Position numbers and translations under genes: made by a program. This document shows positions 41,781 through 50,884 of a stretch of DNA of 64,000 nt, piece by piece. The stretch's first letter is position 1, and the number at the start of each line of letters is the position of its first letter. Below the pieces are notes generated by a model. That model was not told the origin of the DNA. It did not search any database and was given only the letters and a program-made list of their open reading frames with translations. Source of the stretch: Bythopirellula sp041737835 (GTDB taxonomy: Bacteria; Planctomycetota; Planctomycetia; Pirellulales; Lacipirellulaceae); the NCBI GenBank assembly GCA_041737835.1, contig JBGSQY010000030.1; one strand, written 5' to 3'.

Positions 41781-41961
41781 GAATTTGGAGCCCAACTGTG
41801 TTCTCAATCCGATTTGGTAAATCAATGCCACAGGGATTATAGTCAGCTGGTTCCCGCGGGGCCAACCACTGCCACAAACACCTCGGTCCTTGACACGTTT
41901 GCCGCCCTCGCCACAATGACCAGCAGATTCACGCCGCCGGACACTCCTACCTCTGCCCGTC

Positions 41962-42714
41962 ATGCCCTCGAAACGCACTTCTCCGGCAAAAACAGCTTTA
42001 ACAAAAGCATCGCCCACCAAAAAAGCCGCGCCGAAAAAGTCCGCCGTCAAAAAACCGTCGGTCCCTTCGCCGGAACTCAAGAAGCACACCGCGAAGATCA
42101 TCGCGCAGCTCAAAAAGGATTTCCCCGACGCTGATTGCGCATTGGTTCATCAAACGCCCTTTCAATTGCTGATCGCGACGATTCTTTCGGCTCAATGCAC
42201 CGACGAGCGGGTCAACATCGTCTGCAAAGACCTGTTCAAAAAATATAAGCAACCCGCCGATTTCGCCGCCGCGCCACTCCCCGAGATCGAACAGGCGGTC
42301 AAAAGCACAGGCTTCTATCGCAACAAGGCCAAGAACATCAAAGCCTGCAGCGCCGAGCTGGTCGACAAATACAAAGGCAAGGTTCCCAAGGATCTCGACG
42401 CCCTCGTTCAACTCGCCGGTGTCGGTCGCAAGACGGCCAACGTCGTTCTTGGCACGGCGTATGGAATTCCTACCGGAGTGGTGGTCGACACCCACGTGGG
42501 CCGGTTAAGCTTACGCATGGGGCTGACCACAAACACCGATGCGGTGAAGGTCGAGCAAGACCTGATGCAACTCGTGCCGCAGGACGAATGGATCGGCTTC
42601 TCGCACCGCATGATCCTCCACGGCCGCAAGACCTGCCAAGCCAGAAAACCTGATTGCCCGAATTGCACGCTGCAAAAGATTTGCCCAAAAATCGGCGTTG
42701 TTGTTAAGTCATGA
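41962..42714 (+). CDS. nth: Endonuclease III
   Basis: A base-excision DNA glycosylase/AP lyase for oxidised pyrimidines. The 250 aa protein begins with a lysine-rich tail of about 35 residues (KKAAPKKSAVKKPSVPSPEL) not present in short bacterial versions. The helix-hairpin-helix LAGVGRKTANVVL carries the catalytic Lys, and VVDTHVGRLS the catalytic Asp. The C-terminal 4Fe-4S cluster has C-x6-C-x2-C-x5-C spacing (CQARKPDCPNCTLQKIC). It is followed by dcd after 36 bases. Confidence 0.95.
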   Translation: MPSKRTSPAKTALTKASPTKKAAPKKSAVKKPSVPSPELKKHTAKIIAQLKKDFPDADCALVHQTPFQLLIATILSAQCTDERVNIVCKDLFKKYKQPADFAAAPLPEIEQAVKSTGFYRNKAKNIKACSAELVDKYKGKVPKDLDALVQLAGVGRKTANVVLGTAYGIPTGVVVDTHVGRLSLRMGLTTNTDAVKVEQDLMQLVPQDEWIGFSHRMILHGRKTCQARKPDCPNCTLQKICPKIGVVVKS

Positions 42715-42750
42715 TTCCCTGACCACTGACCTCCAACCTCTAGCCTCGCA

Positions 42751-43326
42751 ATGATCCTCACCGGCCCAGAAATTCTCGCCCGTCTCGGCGACGACATCGA
42801 GATCGACCCCTTCAACCCCGCGCGGGTCAATCCCAACAGCTACAATCTCACGCTGCATGATGAGTTGATGGTTTACGAGGAAGTCGTCCTCGACATGGCC
42901 AAGGCCAATCGCGTCAGGCGGATCTCGATCCCTAAGGAAGGGATCATCCTCAGCCCCAACCAACTCTATTTGGGGCGCACCGTCGAGTTTACGCGCACAC
43001 GCAACCTCGTGCCGCAGATCGAAGGCCGCTCGTCCATCGGTCGGCTGGGACTGTTCGTCCACGTGACGGCTGGCTTCGGCGACGTCGGCTTCGCCGGTTG
43101 TTGGACTTTGGAAATGTTTGCCGTCCAACCCGTGAGAATCTACGCAGGCACCGAAATCTGCCAGATCATCTATCACGAGATCACCGGCTCGGTCGAAGAG
43201 TACTGCTCGAAGTACCAACACAACCGCGACATCCAACCCAGCCTACTCTTCGAAGAACTCGACCCCGACCGCGAAAACGACCCCCAGCTACCGCTCAACT
43301 TCGGGCTGGAACGTTCGCACGGGTAA
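42751..43326 (+). CDS. dcd: dCTP deaminase
   Basis: It converts dCTP to dUTP in dTTP supply. The 191 aa protein matches the family: MILTGPEILARLG start, EGRSSIGRLGLFVHVTAGFG with the nucleotide-binding Arg/Ser, GFAGCWTLEMF with the catalytic Glu, and GTEICQIIYHE. It lies downstream of nth with the same orientation. It converges on the Gfo/Idh/MocA gene with a 56-base gap. Confidence 0.94.
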   Translation: MILTGPEILARLGDDIEIDPFNPARVNPNSYNLTLHDELMVYEEVVLDMAKANRVRRISIPKEGIILSPNQLYLGRTVEFTRTRNLVPQIEGRSSIGRLGLFVHVTAGFGDVGFAGCWTLEMFAVQPVRIYAGTEICQIIYHEITGSVEEYCSKYQHNRDIQPSLLFEELDPDRENDPQLPLNFGLERSHG

Positions 43327-43382
43327 AAATCAAGATTTTCAGTGACAATAATCGCTCTTGGGAGAGTTCTTCTGATAGCGGA

Positions 43383-44630
43383 CTAAACAAACATCGCAGG
43401 ATCAAACTCACGATACTCTCCTGAGTACTGGGCCTCGGCACCCGTGACAGTCATTGCAATTGATCTCAAGCCCACCTCGCCCGGGCAAGACGGCGTCGTG
43501 CGATTGATGATCGCATTGACAAACGAACGAAACTCAAGCGCGTAAGAATAATCTCGCAAACCACCTCCAGAAGACTGTTCTGCTTGCACCATTTCGGTGA
43601 CGGGACACAAAAGCCCCGCCAAATCAAAATCGCCCAGTTTGGCCACCGAAATCTTCGTGGCCTTCCGCTGACGGTCGTAGTGAATCAATTCTTGTTCCGC
43701 CGTGATCCGCAAGGCCCCCTCATTTCCCAGGAACAACTCACCGTAGCTCCAACCGTAGTTGAGCCCTTGGTGAAAATCCTGCGAGAATCGCACTAAAATA
43801 TCTCCATCAAACAAATAGTCGGCTGTTACCGCGTCATAGGTTTCACGCTGATCGGAATAACGTGCCACACCGATCCCACAAACTTTCTTTGGCAACTTCC
43901 CGCCTAGCACCCAACTGCAAGCATCCATTTGATGTGTACCATTCTCGGTCATCAAACCATGACCATACTTGCGATATAAACGCCAGTTGATGAGATGATC
44001 GAGGGACGGAAATCCCCAACGACTGAAATCTTTTTCGATATTTGGAAGCGGACGCTTCCAGTCCTCCCAGCGATCCCAAAAAGCATCCACGCGAATCACT
44101 TCGCCAATAATGCCTTCCTTCTGTACTAGCTGCTCGGCAAGATAATACAGCGGATTGCTGCGACGCTGCTGACCGATTTGCAAAACTTGCCCCGTCCGTT
44201 CACGAACCGCATTCATCTGCCGCGCTTCATCAATACTGTAAGCCATAGGCTTTTCACAAAACACATCCCGCCCCGCTTCCATCGCGGCGATCGCGGCGGA
44301 GGCATGTGTATCTTCGGGTAGCGCGATGATAACCGCTTGCAAATCGCTTTCCGAAGCCAGTAGTTCGCTCCAATCTTCATAGATTCGGGCGTCGGGGCCA
44401 AGTTTCTTGGCCTCGGATACAGATTCTGGATTGATGTCACAGATACAAGTGAGCTTAGTGTCCGGAATTCGCAACATATCATTTGCACAATGCCGTCCCT
44501 TTGCACCCGCTCCGATCAGGGCAAAGTGCAAGGGCTCGTTGGCTGTTGCGGCAAAACTTCTTGAGGCTGCAAAGGTCGCAACTGTAGTCGCCGACGATTG
44601 CAAGAAACCACGTCGATTCATGTCAGGCAT
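43383..44630 (-). CDS. Tat-exported Gfo/Idh/MocA-family oxidoreductase
   Basis: A 415 aa protein with a twin-arginine signal (MPDMNRRGFLQSSATTVATF), cleaved after about residue 30. A Rossmann domain starts at HFALIGAGAKGRHCANDML, with the typical Gfo/Idh/MocA segments EDTHASAAIAAMEAGRDVF and CEKPMAYSIDEARQM. The C-terminal domain holds GTHQMDACSWVLGGKLPKK. Such exported members are numerous in planctomycetes and are thought to act on sugars; the substrate here is unknown. AAGGG lies about 8 bases before the ATG, favouring the MPDM start. Confidence 0.9.
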   Translation of the reverse strand: MPDMNRRGFLQSSATTVATFAASRSFAATANEPLHFALIGAGAKGRHCANDMLRIPDTKLTCICDINPESVSEAKKLGPDARIYEDWSELLASESDLQAVIIALPEDTHASAAIAAMEAGRDVFCEKPMAYSIDEARQMNAVRERTGQVLQIGQQRRSNPLYYLAEQLVQKEGIIGEVIRVDAFWDRWEDWKRPLPNIEKDFSRWGFPSLDHLINWRLYRKYGHGLMTENGTHQMDACSWVLGGKLPKKVCGIGVARYSDQRETYDAVTADYLFDGDILVRFSQDFHQGLNYGWSYGELFLGNEGALRITAEQELIHYDRQRKATKISVAKLGDFDLAGLLCPVTEMVQAEQSSGGGLRDYSYALEFRSFVNAIINRTTPSCPGEVGLRSIAMTVTGAEAQYSGEYREFDPAMFV

Positions 44631-44767
44631 GAACTTACCCTTTGTCGCGTTGGGAGAAGAAGAGGTGGGTTATCACGGATATGATACCGCACTATAAGTT
44701 CTAGCAGTTTTACAGAGACTGCGCATTCTTTTTCGCGCAACTTGAGCGTCATAAAGCGCAGTTGCTA

Positions 44768-47101
44768 TTACTTCCCCGCGGGTCGCAGCGGGCTGTGCGC
44801 CAAAATATAACGCTTCTCACCCGCCGTCACGAAGCGCACCGTCGCGCGGCGATTCTTCCCCGCCCCGGAGAGTGCAACGATCTTCCCCACGCCATGCTCG
44901 GGATGTACGACGGTCATCCCTTGCGCAAACACATCGGGAGGAACCCGCGATTCTGCGGGTTCGACTTCGCCAGCCAACGCCGCGGCGGTTGTCACTTGCG
45001 CGGCGACGACTTGCCAGCTGGGCTTTTCCTTTTTCTCGGGCTGGGCCGCAGCACCGAAGTCAAACGATGTATCCGGATCTTCTCCGAATTCGTCCTCTGT
45101 GAAGTCTTCGCCCGCCGCGTCGGTCTCGTCATGCAGCCACGATTCATCGTCCCACGAATGCATCTCCGAGGTGGAATGGACAAGCTCCATCTCCTCACGC
45201 GGGATTTCCATCAGGAACGAACTTGGCACGGTGTACCGTCGTTGGCCACGGAAGTCACGCTCCACCGCATAGCTCAACTGCAATTCGTCTTTGGCTCGCG
45301 TGATCCCCACAAAGGCCAACCGCCGCTCCTCTTCCATCTGCGCTTCGTCATTGGTGCTCCGCTCATGCGGCAGCAAGCCATGCTCGACCGCAACCAGAAA
45401 GATGACGGGGAACTCCAATCCCTTTGCCGCGTGCAGTGTCATCATCGTGACTTTGTCACTCTCGGTTTCCCAATCGTCGGTTTCGTTCACCAGCCAAGCG
45501 TTTTCCAAATAGATTTCCAACTGCCCGCCGCCCGGGTTGTGCTCATCAAACTGCCGGGCGTCGGTCAGCAATTCTTCGATGTTGGCCAACCGGTTGAGGT
45601 CTTCCTCGTCGTCGCTGCCGGAGAGGTGATCACGATATCCCGATTCGTCGAGCACCGTGCCCAAAATTTCTTCGACGTCGCGATCCCCCAACTGACAAAG
45701 GTGATCGATCAGCGCGACATATTCCAACACCTTCTTGGCCGAGCGGGCCGCAAGTCCTTCCACTTGGGCCGCATCGCGAGCCGCTTCCAACAGCGGGATG
45801 CCGTGTGTGTAGGCATATTCGTTGAGCAAATCGACGGTCTTGCGGCCAATGCCCCGTGCCGGCGTGTTGATCGTCCGCATGACGGCCTGATCGTCTTGCG
45901 GATTGTTCACCAATTGGCAGTAGGCCAACACATCCTTAATTTCTTTACGTTGATAGAACTCCTGCCCACGCACCATTTGATACGGCACGCCCGCCTCGCG
46001 GAGTTTCCGTTCGATCGCACGGGACAAGGCATTTACGCGATACAGAATCGCAAAGTCGCTCGCCCGACGAGTGCCGCTCTTGATCGACTCGGCAATCCGC
46101 GCGGCGATGTTTTGGGCTTCATCATCTTGGCTCGCATACTCGACGAGCCGCACCGAAGCCCCTTCTTCATTGTCGGTGAACAATGCCTTTTGCTTTCGCC
46201 GCAAATTGTGGCGGATGAGATTGTCGGCAATTCGCAGAATTTTCTTCGTGCTGCGATAGTTCTGCTCCAACCGAACGACCTTCACTTGGGGAAAGTCATT
46301 TTCAAATTGCAGAATGTTGTTGATATCAGCCCCGCGCCAGCCATAGATCGACTGGTCGGGGTCACCAGTCACCGCGAGGTTCGGATAATCGACCGACAAC
46401 GCCCGCAGCATCACGTACTGCACGTGGTTGGTGTCTTGATACTCATCGACCAGCAAATATCGGAACCGCTCATCCAGCGCGGCCCGAATTTCCGAGTTCT
46501 GATACAGCAAATGCGCGACGTGCAGCAGCAGGTCATCGAAATCAACGGCCGAGGATGCCAGCAATCGCTTCTGATAAAGCGGATAGACTTCGGCCACGAC
46601 CTGACTCAACGGGCTACCCGGACGGGGTTCGAACTTGTCGGCCGTGATCAGCTTGTTCTTCGCGCCGCTGATCGCATGGGCAATCCGTTCGGGCGTGTAA
46701 TGCAGCGTGTTGATCTCGGCGGCATCGATCACGCGAGCCAAGGTTTGCTTGGCATCGGATGTGTCGTAGATCGTGAAGTTCGGCGTCAAACCGACAAATT
46801 CGGCGTACTGCCTGAGCAGCCGCGCACCAAAACGGTGAAACGTGCTAACCCAGACGTTCTCACCGGGGGCCAATTGCTCGACCCGCGATTTCATTTCCTG
46901 GGCGGCTTTGTTGGTGAACGTCAGCGCCAGAATCTGCGAGGCGGGGATCCCTTCACGCAGCAAATGGGCAATCCGGTGGGTCACGACCCGCGTCTTACCG
47001 CTGCCGGGACCAGCCAACACCTGCATCGGACCATCGACGTGGCGCACGGCCTGACATTGAGATTCGTTGAGCGAATGGAAGAGCGGATCCACGGTGTCCA
47101 T
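44768..47101 (-). CDS. ATP-dependent DNA helicase UvrD/PcrA
   Basis: A 777 aa superfamily 1A 3'-5' helicase. The Walker A is GPGSGKTRVVTHR (about 33-45); LVDEYQDTNHVQY is motif II; DPDQSIYGWRGADI is motif III; QNYRSTKKIL is motif IV; HAAKGLEFPVIFLVAVEHG is motif V and RRLAFVGITRAKDELQLSYA motif VI. A C-terminal region of about 130 residues ends with a PcrA-like interaction segment (GMTVVHPEHGVGKIVALSG), typical of the PcrA/UvrD tail. It acts in nucleotide-excision and mismatch repair and in clearing RecA filaments. Confidence 0.95.
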   Translation of the reverse strand: MDTVDPLFHSLNESQCQAVRHVDGPMQVLAGPGSGKTRVVTHRIAHLLREGIPASQILALTFTNKAAQEMKSRVEQLAPGENVWVSTFHRFGARLLRQYAEFVGLTPNFTIYDTSDAKQTLARVIDAAEINTLHYTPERIAHAISGAKNKLITADKFEPRPGSPLSQVVAEVYPLYQKRLLASSAVDFDDLLLHVAHLLYQNSEIRAALDERFRYLLVDEYQDTNHVQYVMLRALSVDYPNLAVTGDPDQSIYGWRGADINNILQFENDFPQVKVVRLEQNYRSTKKILRIADNLIRHNLRRKQKALFTDNEEGASVRLVEYASQDDEAQNIAARIAESIKSGTRRASDFAILYRVNALSRAIERKLREAGVPYQMVRGQEFYQRKEIKDVLAYCQLVNNPQDDQAVMRTINTPARGIGRKTVDLLNEYAYTHGIPLLEAARDAAQVEGLAARSAKKVLEYVALIDHLCQLGDRDVEEILGTVLDESGYRDHLSGSDDEEDLNRLANIEELLTDARQFDEHNPGGGQLEIYLENAWLVNETDDWETESDKVTMMTLHAAKGLEFPVIFLVAVEHGLLPHERSTNDEAQMEEERRLAFVGITRAKDELQLSYAVERDFRGQRRYTVPSSFLMEIPREEMELVHSTSEMHSWDDESWLHDETDAAGEDFTEDEFGEDPDTSFDFGAAAQPEKKEKPSWQVVAAQVTTAAALAGEVEPAESRVPPDVFAQGMTVVHPEHGVGKIVALSGAGKNRRATVRFVTAGEKRYILAHSPLRPAGK

Positions 47102-47232
47102 TCCCTTGGGAAAGAATTACTGCTAGCAGAAGTGTACTCCTATTCACTACATCCTACGCGCCTTGGGCCTCATGCGCCAATGACAGCACCAGTTAGGCGA
47201 GCTAAGAAATTTCCACAGACAGGGAAAAATAC

Positions 47233-47262
47233 TTCTGGCAATTGGGCAAAGTTTGCTATACT
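47233..47262 (+). promoter_or_regulatory. Probable sigma70-type promoter of the alpha-CTD gene
   Basis: An extended -10 box TGCTATACT ends at 47262, with TATACT at 47257-47262. A weak -35, TTCTGG (47233-47238), lies 18 bases upstream. It is about 90 bases before the ATG at 47352 and points at that gene only. Confidence 0.4.
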
Positions 47263-47351
47263 CCCGACCAGTGCGGCGGAGAGTCGCCAGCACTTTTCAA
47301 GACAACACAATTCGACACTCAGGATTTTCACATTCAGGGAGGGAACCCGCG

Positions 47352-47630
47352 ATGACACGTGTACCGCTGAACCACGCAGAATTGGCCAATCAAGGATTGA
47401 AGGATCGTCTGGAAATGAGCACCGCCGAAATCGGCTTAGCTGTTCGCACGACCAACTGCCTGGAAGAGAAAGGCATCTTCACAGTCGACGACTTGCTTCA
47501 TTGCACCCGCGAAGACTTGCTGAGCATTTCCAACTTCGGGGAAAAGACTCTCGAAGAAGTGTACAAAGCACTCGAACGCATTGGCTTCTATCGCCCACAG
47601 CCGACTGGCCGGAACAACCAACCGCGCTAA
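47352..47630 (+). CDS. Stand-alone RNA polymerase alpha C-terminal-domain protein
   Basis: A 92 aa protein homologous to the RpoA C-terminal domain only. AVRTTNCLEEKGIFTVDDLL (30-49) aligns with the alpha-CTD DNA-binding helix: Arg32 and Asn35 match E. coli Arg265 and Asn268, which contact UP elements. ISNFGEKTLEEVYKALERIG (59-78) is the helix-hairpin-helix. The RpoA N-terminal assembly domain is absent. The start MTRVPLNHAEL is decided by AGGGAGGG 8 bases upstream. It could compete with or replace RpoA-CTD at promoters, or bind activators. Confidence 0.88.
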   Translation: MTRVPLNHAELANQGLKDRLEMSTAEIGLAVRTTNCLEEKGIFTVDDLLHCTREDLLSISNFGEKTLEEVYKALERIGFYRPQPTGRNNQPR

Positions 47631-48077
47631 GCTGCTGTCGTTACTCTGGTCGCGACGAGTCGCGGCGCTTCTTTATTATTGAACGCCTCACGCCGCGTTT
47701 GCGTAGAAGGCCTGAACTGACTGCGCGGTTCGTAGGTTGCGTTTTGTCAGCGCGATGTTGCATCTCGGCATCAAGCCAAATTTGCCGCCGCGCGCTCCCC
47801 AGGCGTGTCCTAGAGTTAACTAACTCGATGTGCTGGCAGCATTGCTGGTCCCGTGGCGTTTCACCGCCAATGACAGCAGTTTTGCCTAGTTCAAAGACTA
47901 CTCTTCCGGCCGATCTCCCCCAGGTCGCAAGGTCTCCCCAAGTTGAATTCCTCGCCAAATTGAGGCGTGGCCAGAAAAAATCATTGCCAACGGACGGACC
48001 GCGAGTCTAATACAGTATGCCTGGAGGCGGCAGTAAGCCTGAGCCTCGGGAACCTTTTGGATTGTGAGAAGACCAAC
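47631..48077. other. Intergenic region after the alpha-CTD gene
   Basis: About 447 bases without a supported gene. A 105-codon minus-strand frame (47641-47958) lacks a convincing ribosome site and protein-like composition. Just after the stop, CGCGACGAGTCGCG followed by a pyrimidine-rich CTTCTTTATT could form a weak terminator. The 3' part must hold the promoter of the secreted protein starting at 48078. Confidence 0.4.
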
Positions 48078-49106
48078 ATGAAACGCTATTCGCTAATTGC
48101 TTCAGTTGTCGCCGTGAGTGCGTTCGCGCTGTTGAGTGCATCGACGGCTCAGGCTCAATGCAGTACCTGCGCTCAACCGCAACAGGTTGTCGCATTTTCT
48201 CCAGTAGTAGCGGCACCCGTCTCGACGGTGACGTTTGAACCGGTCCGCGGCTGGTATCCCGGTCGCGCGATTGACAATTGGCGGATGCGCCGTTGGGGCT
48301 TTGCCGCTCCGACCACCGTGACCGCGGCTTATGCGCCAACTTGGTCAACGGCTGTGCCCGTGACCGCCGCCATGCCGGTAACCACCACATTCGTTCCACA
48401 AACCGTGAACTTCGCGCCGATGGCGACCACCACGTTCATGGCTCCCACTGTGACCGCCTTTGCACCCCTCGGCCAACGCCAAGTGTTGATGCGTCCGGTT
48501 GTCGTGCAATCACCCGTCGTAGCGACTTCGTTCGTCGACTCGGGTTGTTCGACCTGTGCCGCCCCTGCTCCATGCTCGGCTTGCTCTGCATGTGACGCGG
48601 CTGCCCCTTGTTCCTCGTGTGCCGGTTCGACCGTTGTTGAACAAGCGACTTTTGCCTCGGCGGCTCCTGCCCCTTGTGCTGGTTGTGCTCAAGGCAGCTC
48701 GATCACTTATGCCGACCAAGGTGCAGTGCAACAACAAGCTCCCATGAGCGGCAATCAAACCCCACAGCCCGCTTTGACTCCCCAAGAAGCCGCGCCGCTG
48801 CGTTCCAACTATCCTCAGCAAAATTCGACTTCGACCCAGGAAAACAGCACACAGACGCCTGACCCCGGCCCAGCCGCCGTAAAGCCAAGCGAATCGAGCA
48901 CCTACCTGGAACCACCTGCGTTGTTCATCCCGGGCGATCGGACCGCCCAAGAAACGGCCAAGCCGGTGAATCGTGCCCCCAGTGTCAACGTCTGGAACGC
49001 CGTGTATCGCGAACCAGTCAACGCCGACAATGTGAGCACAACTACCACCAGTGCAACTCAAGCCGAGATCGATGCCCAAGGGTGGCATTCGGTTCCGGCC
49101 AACTGA
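48078..49106 (+). CDS. Secreted Cys/Ala/Pro-rich protein
   Basis: A 342 aa protein with a clear signal peptide (KRYSLIASVVAVSAFALLSA, cleavage near STAQAQ). A Val/Thr/Pro-rich region follows. A cysteine-rich cluster (about 155-185: SGCSTCAAPAPCSACSACD) has about ten Cys, most as C-x2-C. The C-terminus is Pro/Gln/Ser-rich with YLEPPALFIPGDRTAQE. The cysteines could form disulfide- or metal-based cross-links in the envelope. Similar signal-plus-low-complexity proteins are common in Pirellulales. An upstream in-frame extension to 47967 is not signal-like and is rejected. Confidence 0.8.
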   Translation: MKRYSLIASVVAVSAFALLSASTAQAQCSTCAQPQQVVAFSPVVAAPVSTVTFEPVRGWYPGRAIDNWRMRRWGFAAPTTVTAAYAPTWSTAVPVTAAMPVTTTFVPQTVNFAPMATTTFMAPTVTAFAPLGQRQVLMRPVVVQSPVVATSFVDSGCSTCAAPAPCSACSACDAAAPCSSCAGSTVVEQATFASAAPAPCAGCAQGSSITYADQGAVQQQAPMSGNQTPQPALTPQEAAPLRSNYPQQNSTSTQENSTQTPDPGPAAVKPSESSTYLEPPALFIPGDRTAQETAKPVNRAPSVNVWNAVYREPVNADNVSTTTTSATQAEIDAQGWHSVPAN

Positions 49107-49155
49107 GTCACCTAGACATACGGTCAATCAAACTTACGTTACAAACCAACAACAG

Positions 49156-49190
49156 AACCGGCGGCAATTTTTGCCGCCGGTTTATTTATT
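49156..49190. terminator. Strong bidirectional terminator
   Basis: AACCGGCGGCAA (49156-49167) and TTGCCGCCGGTT (49171-49182) form a perfect 12-bp stem with a 3-base loop, followed by TTATTTATTT on the plus strand. The minus-strand side has a shorter A/T flank. It separates the secreted Cys-rich gene from the convergent AAA ATPase gene. Confidence 0.88.
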
Positions 49191-49215
49191 TGAGAGGCAA
49201 GTGAATCCGAATCGA

Positions 49216-50697
49216 TCACATGATGGCAAAGTAGTTTTCGACGGCGTAGTCGAAGTACTCGCGGCACATCGTGGGGGTCGTGTCGAGGTAGTTGCAATAG
49301 TTTCGAATCTGAAGCAACAAGTCGCGCGGTTGGCAGCAACGGAACGGCCGCTCGATCGGCTTGTAATGATTGTCGATCACATAGTCGACCGCATCGGCAT
49401 GGTATTCCACACCGACGATCGGAGCCATGATCTCAAACAGCTTGCGAAATTCTTCTTCGCTCGGATTGGGAACTTCGATCTTGTAAGGAATACGCCGCAG
49501 GAAGGCGTCGTCGACCAGGTCCTTGGGTTCCAAGTTGGTCGAAAAGATGATCAGTTGGTCGAACGGCACTTGAATCTTCTTGCCGTTCACCAGACGCAGG
49601 AAGTCGTATCGCTTTTCCAGCGGCACGATCCAGCGGTTGAGCAATTCGTCGGTGGTCATCCGCTGCCGGCCGAAGTCGTCGATCACCAGCGTGCCGCAGT
49701 TGCTCTTCACCTGCAACGGAGCTTCGCTGACGTTGTTCCCCGAGCCGGGCATCACTTCCAGCGAATCCATCGTCAGTTCGCCACCCGCGATGATCGTCGG
49801 GCGACGAATCCGGACCCAACGCTTGTCGATTGCCAGTGCGTGCAGCGGACCGGCGGGCATCTCCAGCGGCATTTCTTCATGCAACGCCGGATCGAACACC
49901 CGCATGATCTCGCCATCGACACCGATCGCACGGGGAACCCACACGGTGTCGCCAAAGGCCTTCGTGACCCGCTCGGCGATGCTTGTCTTACCGTTACCCG
50001 GATAACCGAACAAGAACAAACCGCGGCCGGAGTTCACCGCCGGTCCCAAGCGTCGCAACATGTTTTGATTCACAAGCAAATCGGCAAACGCGCGTTCCAA
50101 GTCCGCCTTAGTGGGGTGAACTTTGGTCAGCGTTTGCTCCGAGACGCTCCGGACATAAGCTTCCAGCGGCACGGGCGCGGCGCCAAAGTAGCTGCAATAT
50201 TCAGCCAACTTCTTAGCTCGTTCGCGGCCCATGTCGGTGAGCTGATAGACATAGTCGTTCATCGGGGCCGAACCGCGAAACCCAACAAGCTGGGCTTGTT
50301 TCAACGCGGCCAGGATCGGCTCCATCAAACGGAAAGGCATGGCATGCTGTTCGGCCAATTCATGGCCCGACATATCGCCGCAGGCGCCCAAGCATTTCAA
50401 GGCGAGATGTTCGAGTTGCCCCTCCGTGATGCCAGCCTCGGCCAGCGTCTTGGGTTCGGTGGGCATCCACTGATTGCGCTGTTTAGAGGCCTCAGCCGTA
50501 TCGTCACCCCCACTGGCCATCGGCCGTGGTGCCGCGATGACAGTATTTTTTGGCGGAATGGCCGCCAAAGACTGCGCGTCTTCTTCTCCGCTCGCCAGGC
50601 GATTGATCCGAGCGAGCAGCGAATCGAGATCGTTGCCGACCGACATTGCTGGCGCAAGAGTATCGTCAATGATGAGATCGTCGATTGGGATGCTCAT
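49216..50697 (-). CDS. AAA+ ATPase with N-terminal winged-helix region, function unknown
   Basis: A 493 aa cytoplasmic protein starting MSIPIDDLIIDDTLAP. After a disordered N-terminus, residues about 93-170 look like a winged helix (TEGQLEHLALKCLGACGDMS and DMGRERAKKLAEYC). The AAA domain follows, with Walker A GYPGNGKTS (231-239), Walker B TLVIDDFGRQR and the sensor-like QLIIFSTNLEPKDLVDD. The C-terminal segment (ERPFRCCQPRDLLLQIRNYC) resembles a sensor-2/lid region. I recall such proteins being common in planctomycetes, without a known role. It diverges from purU. Confidence 0.82.
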   Translation of the reverse strand: MSIPIDDLIIDDTLAPAMSVGNDLDSLLARINRLASGEEDAQSLAAIPPKNTVIAAPRPMASGGDDTAEASKQRNQWMPTEPKTLAEAGITEGQLEHLALKCLGACGDMSGHELAEQHAMPFRLMEPILAALKQAQLVGFRGSAPMNDYVYQLTDMGRERAKKLAEYCSYFGAAPVPLEAYVRSVSEQTLTKVHPTKADLERAFADLLVNQNMLRRLGPAVNSGRGLFLFGYPGNGKTSIAERVTKAFGDTVWVPRAIGVDGEIMRVFDPALHEEMPLEMPAGPLHALAIDKRWVRIRRPTIIAGGELTMDSLEVMPGSGNNVSEAPLQVKSNCGTLVIDDFGRQRMTTDELLNRWIVPLEKRYDFLRLVNGKKIQVPFDQLIIFSTNLEPKDLVDDAFLRRIPYKIEVPNPSEEEFRKLFEIMAPIVGVEYHADAVDYVIDNHYKPIERPFRCCQPRDLLLQIRNYCNYLDTTPTMCREYFDYAVENYFAIM

Positions 50698-50884
50698 GGC
50701 GGAAAAATACGGTGGGAATCGCGGCGGGAGGGGAAGCGCATAGCGGCGGCAGGCCATCCAAGATTAGGTTTATTTTCGGAGCACGGCAAATCTCCGGGCG
50801 GTTGGAATGTAACGGTTGTGGCGGCTCTGTGGGTGACACGCGCCGCTGCTGACAGACAACGACGTTTCTATTAGGCTGGCATCC

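Noticed and set aside
41781..42113. A 111-residue N-terminal extension of the DUF309 protein
   Set aside because: The extension overlaps the divergent nth gene and does not resemble the family; the ATG at 41780 begins the conserved domain.
47641..47958. A 105-codon minus-strand frame between the alpha-CTD and secreted Cys-rich genes
   Set aside because: No ribosome site, no family resemblance and an unusual residue mix; most likely non-coding.
44762..48010. A plus-strand open frame of 1082 codons opposite the UvrD helicase gene
   Set aside because: It is antisense to a clear UvrD/PcrA with all helicase motifs, runs across the alpha-CTD gene in another frame, and its composition (many Arg, His, Gln) is typical of a shadow frame in GC-rich DNA.
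49051..50874. A plus-strand open frame of 607 codons opposite the AAA ATPase gene
   Set aside because: The minus strand encodes a coherent AAA+ protein with Walker A and B; the plus frame has no recognisable domain and overlaps two other real genes.
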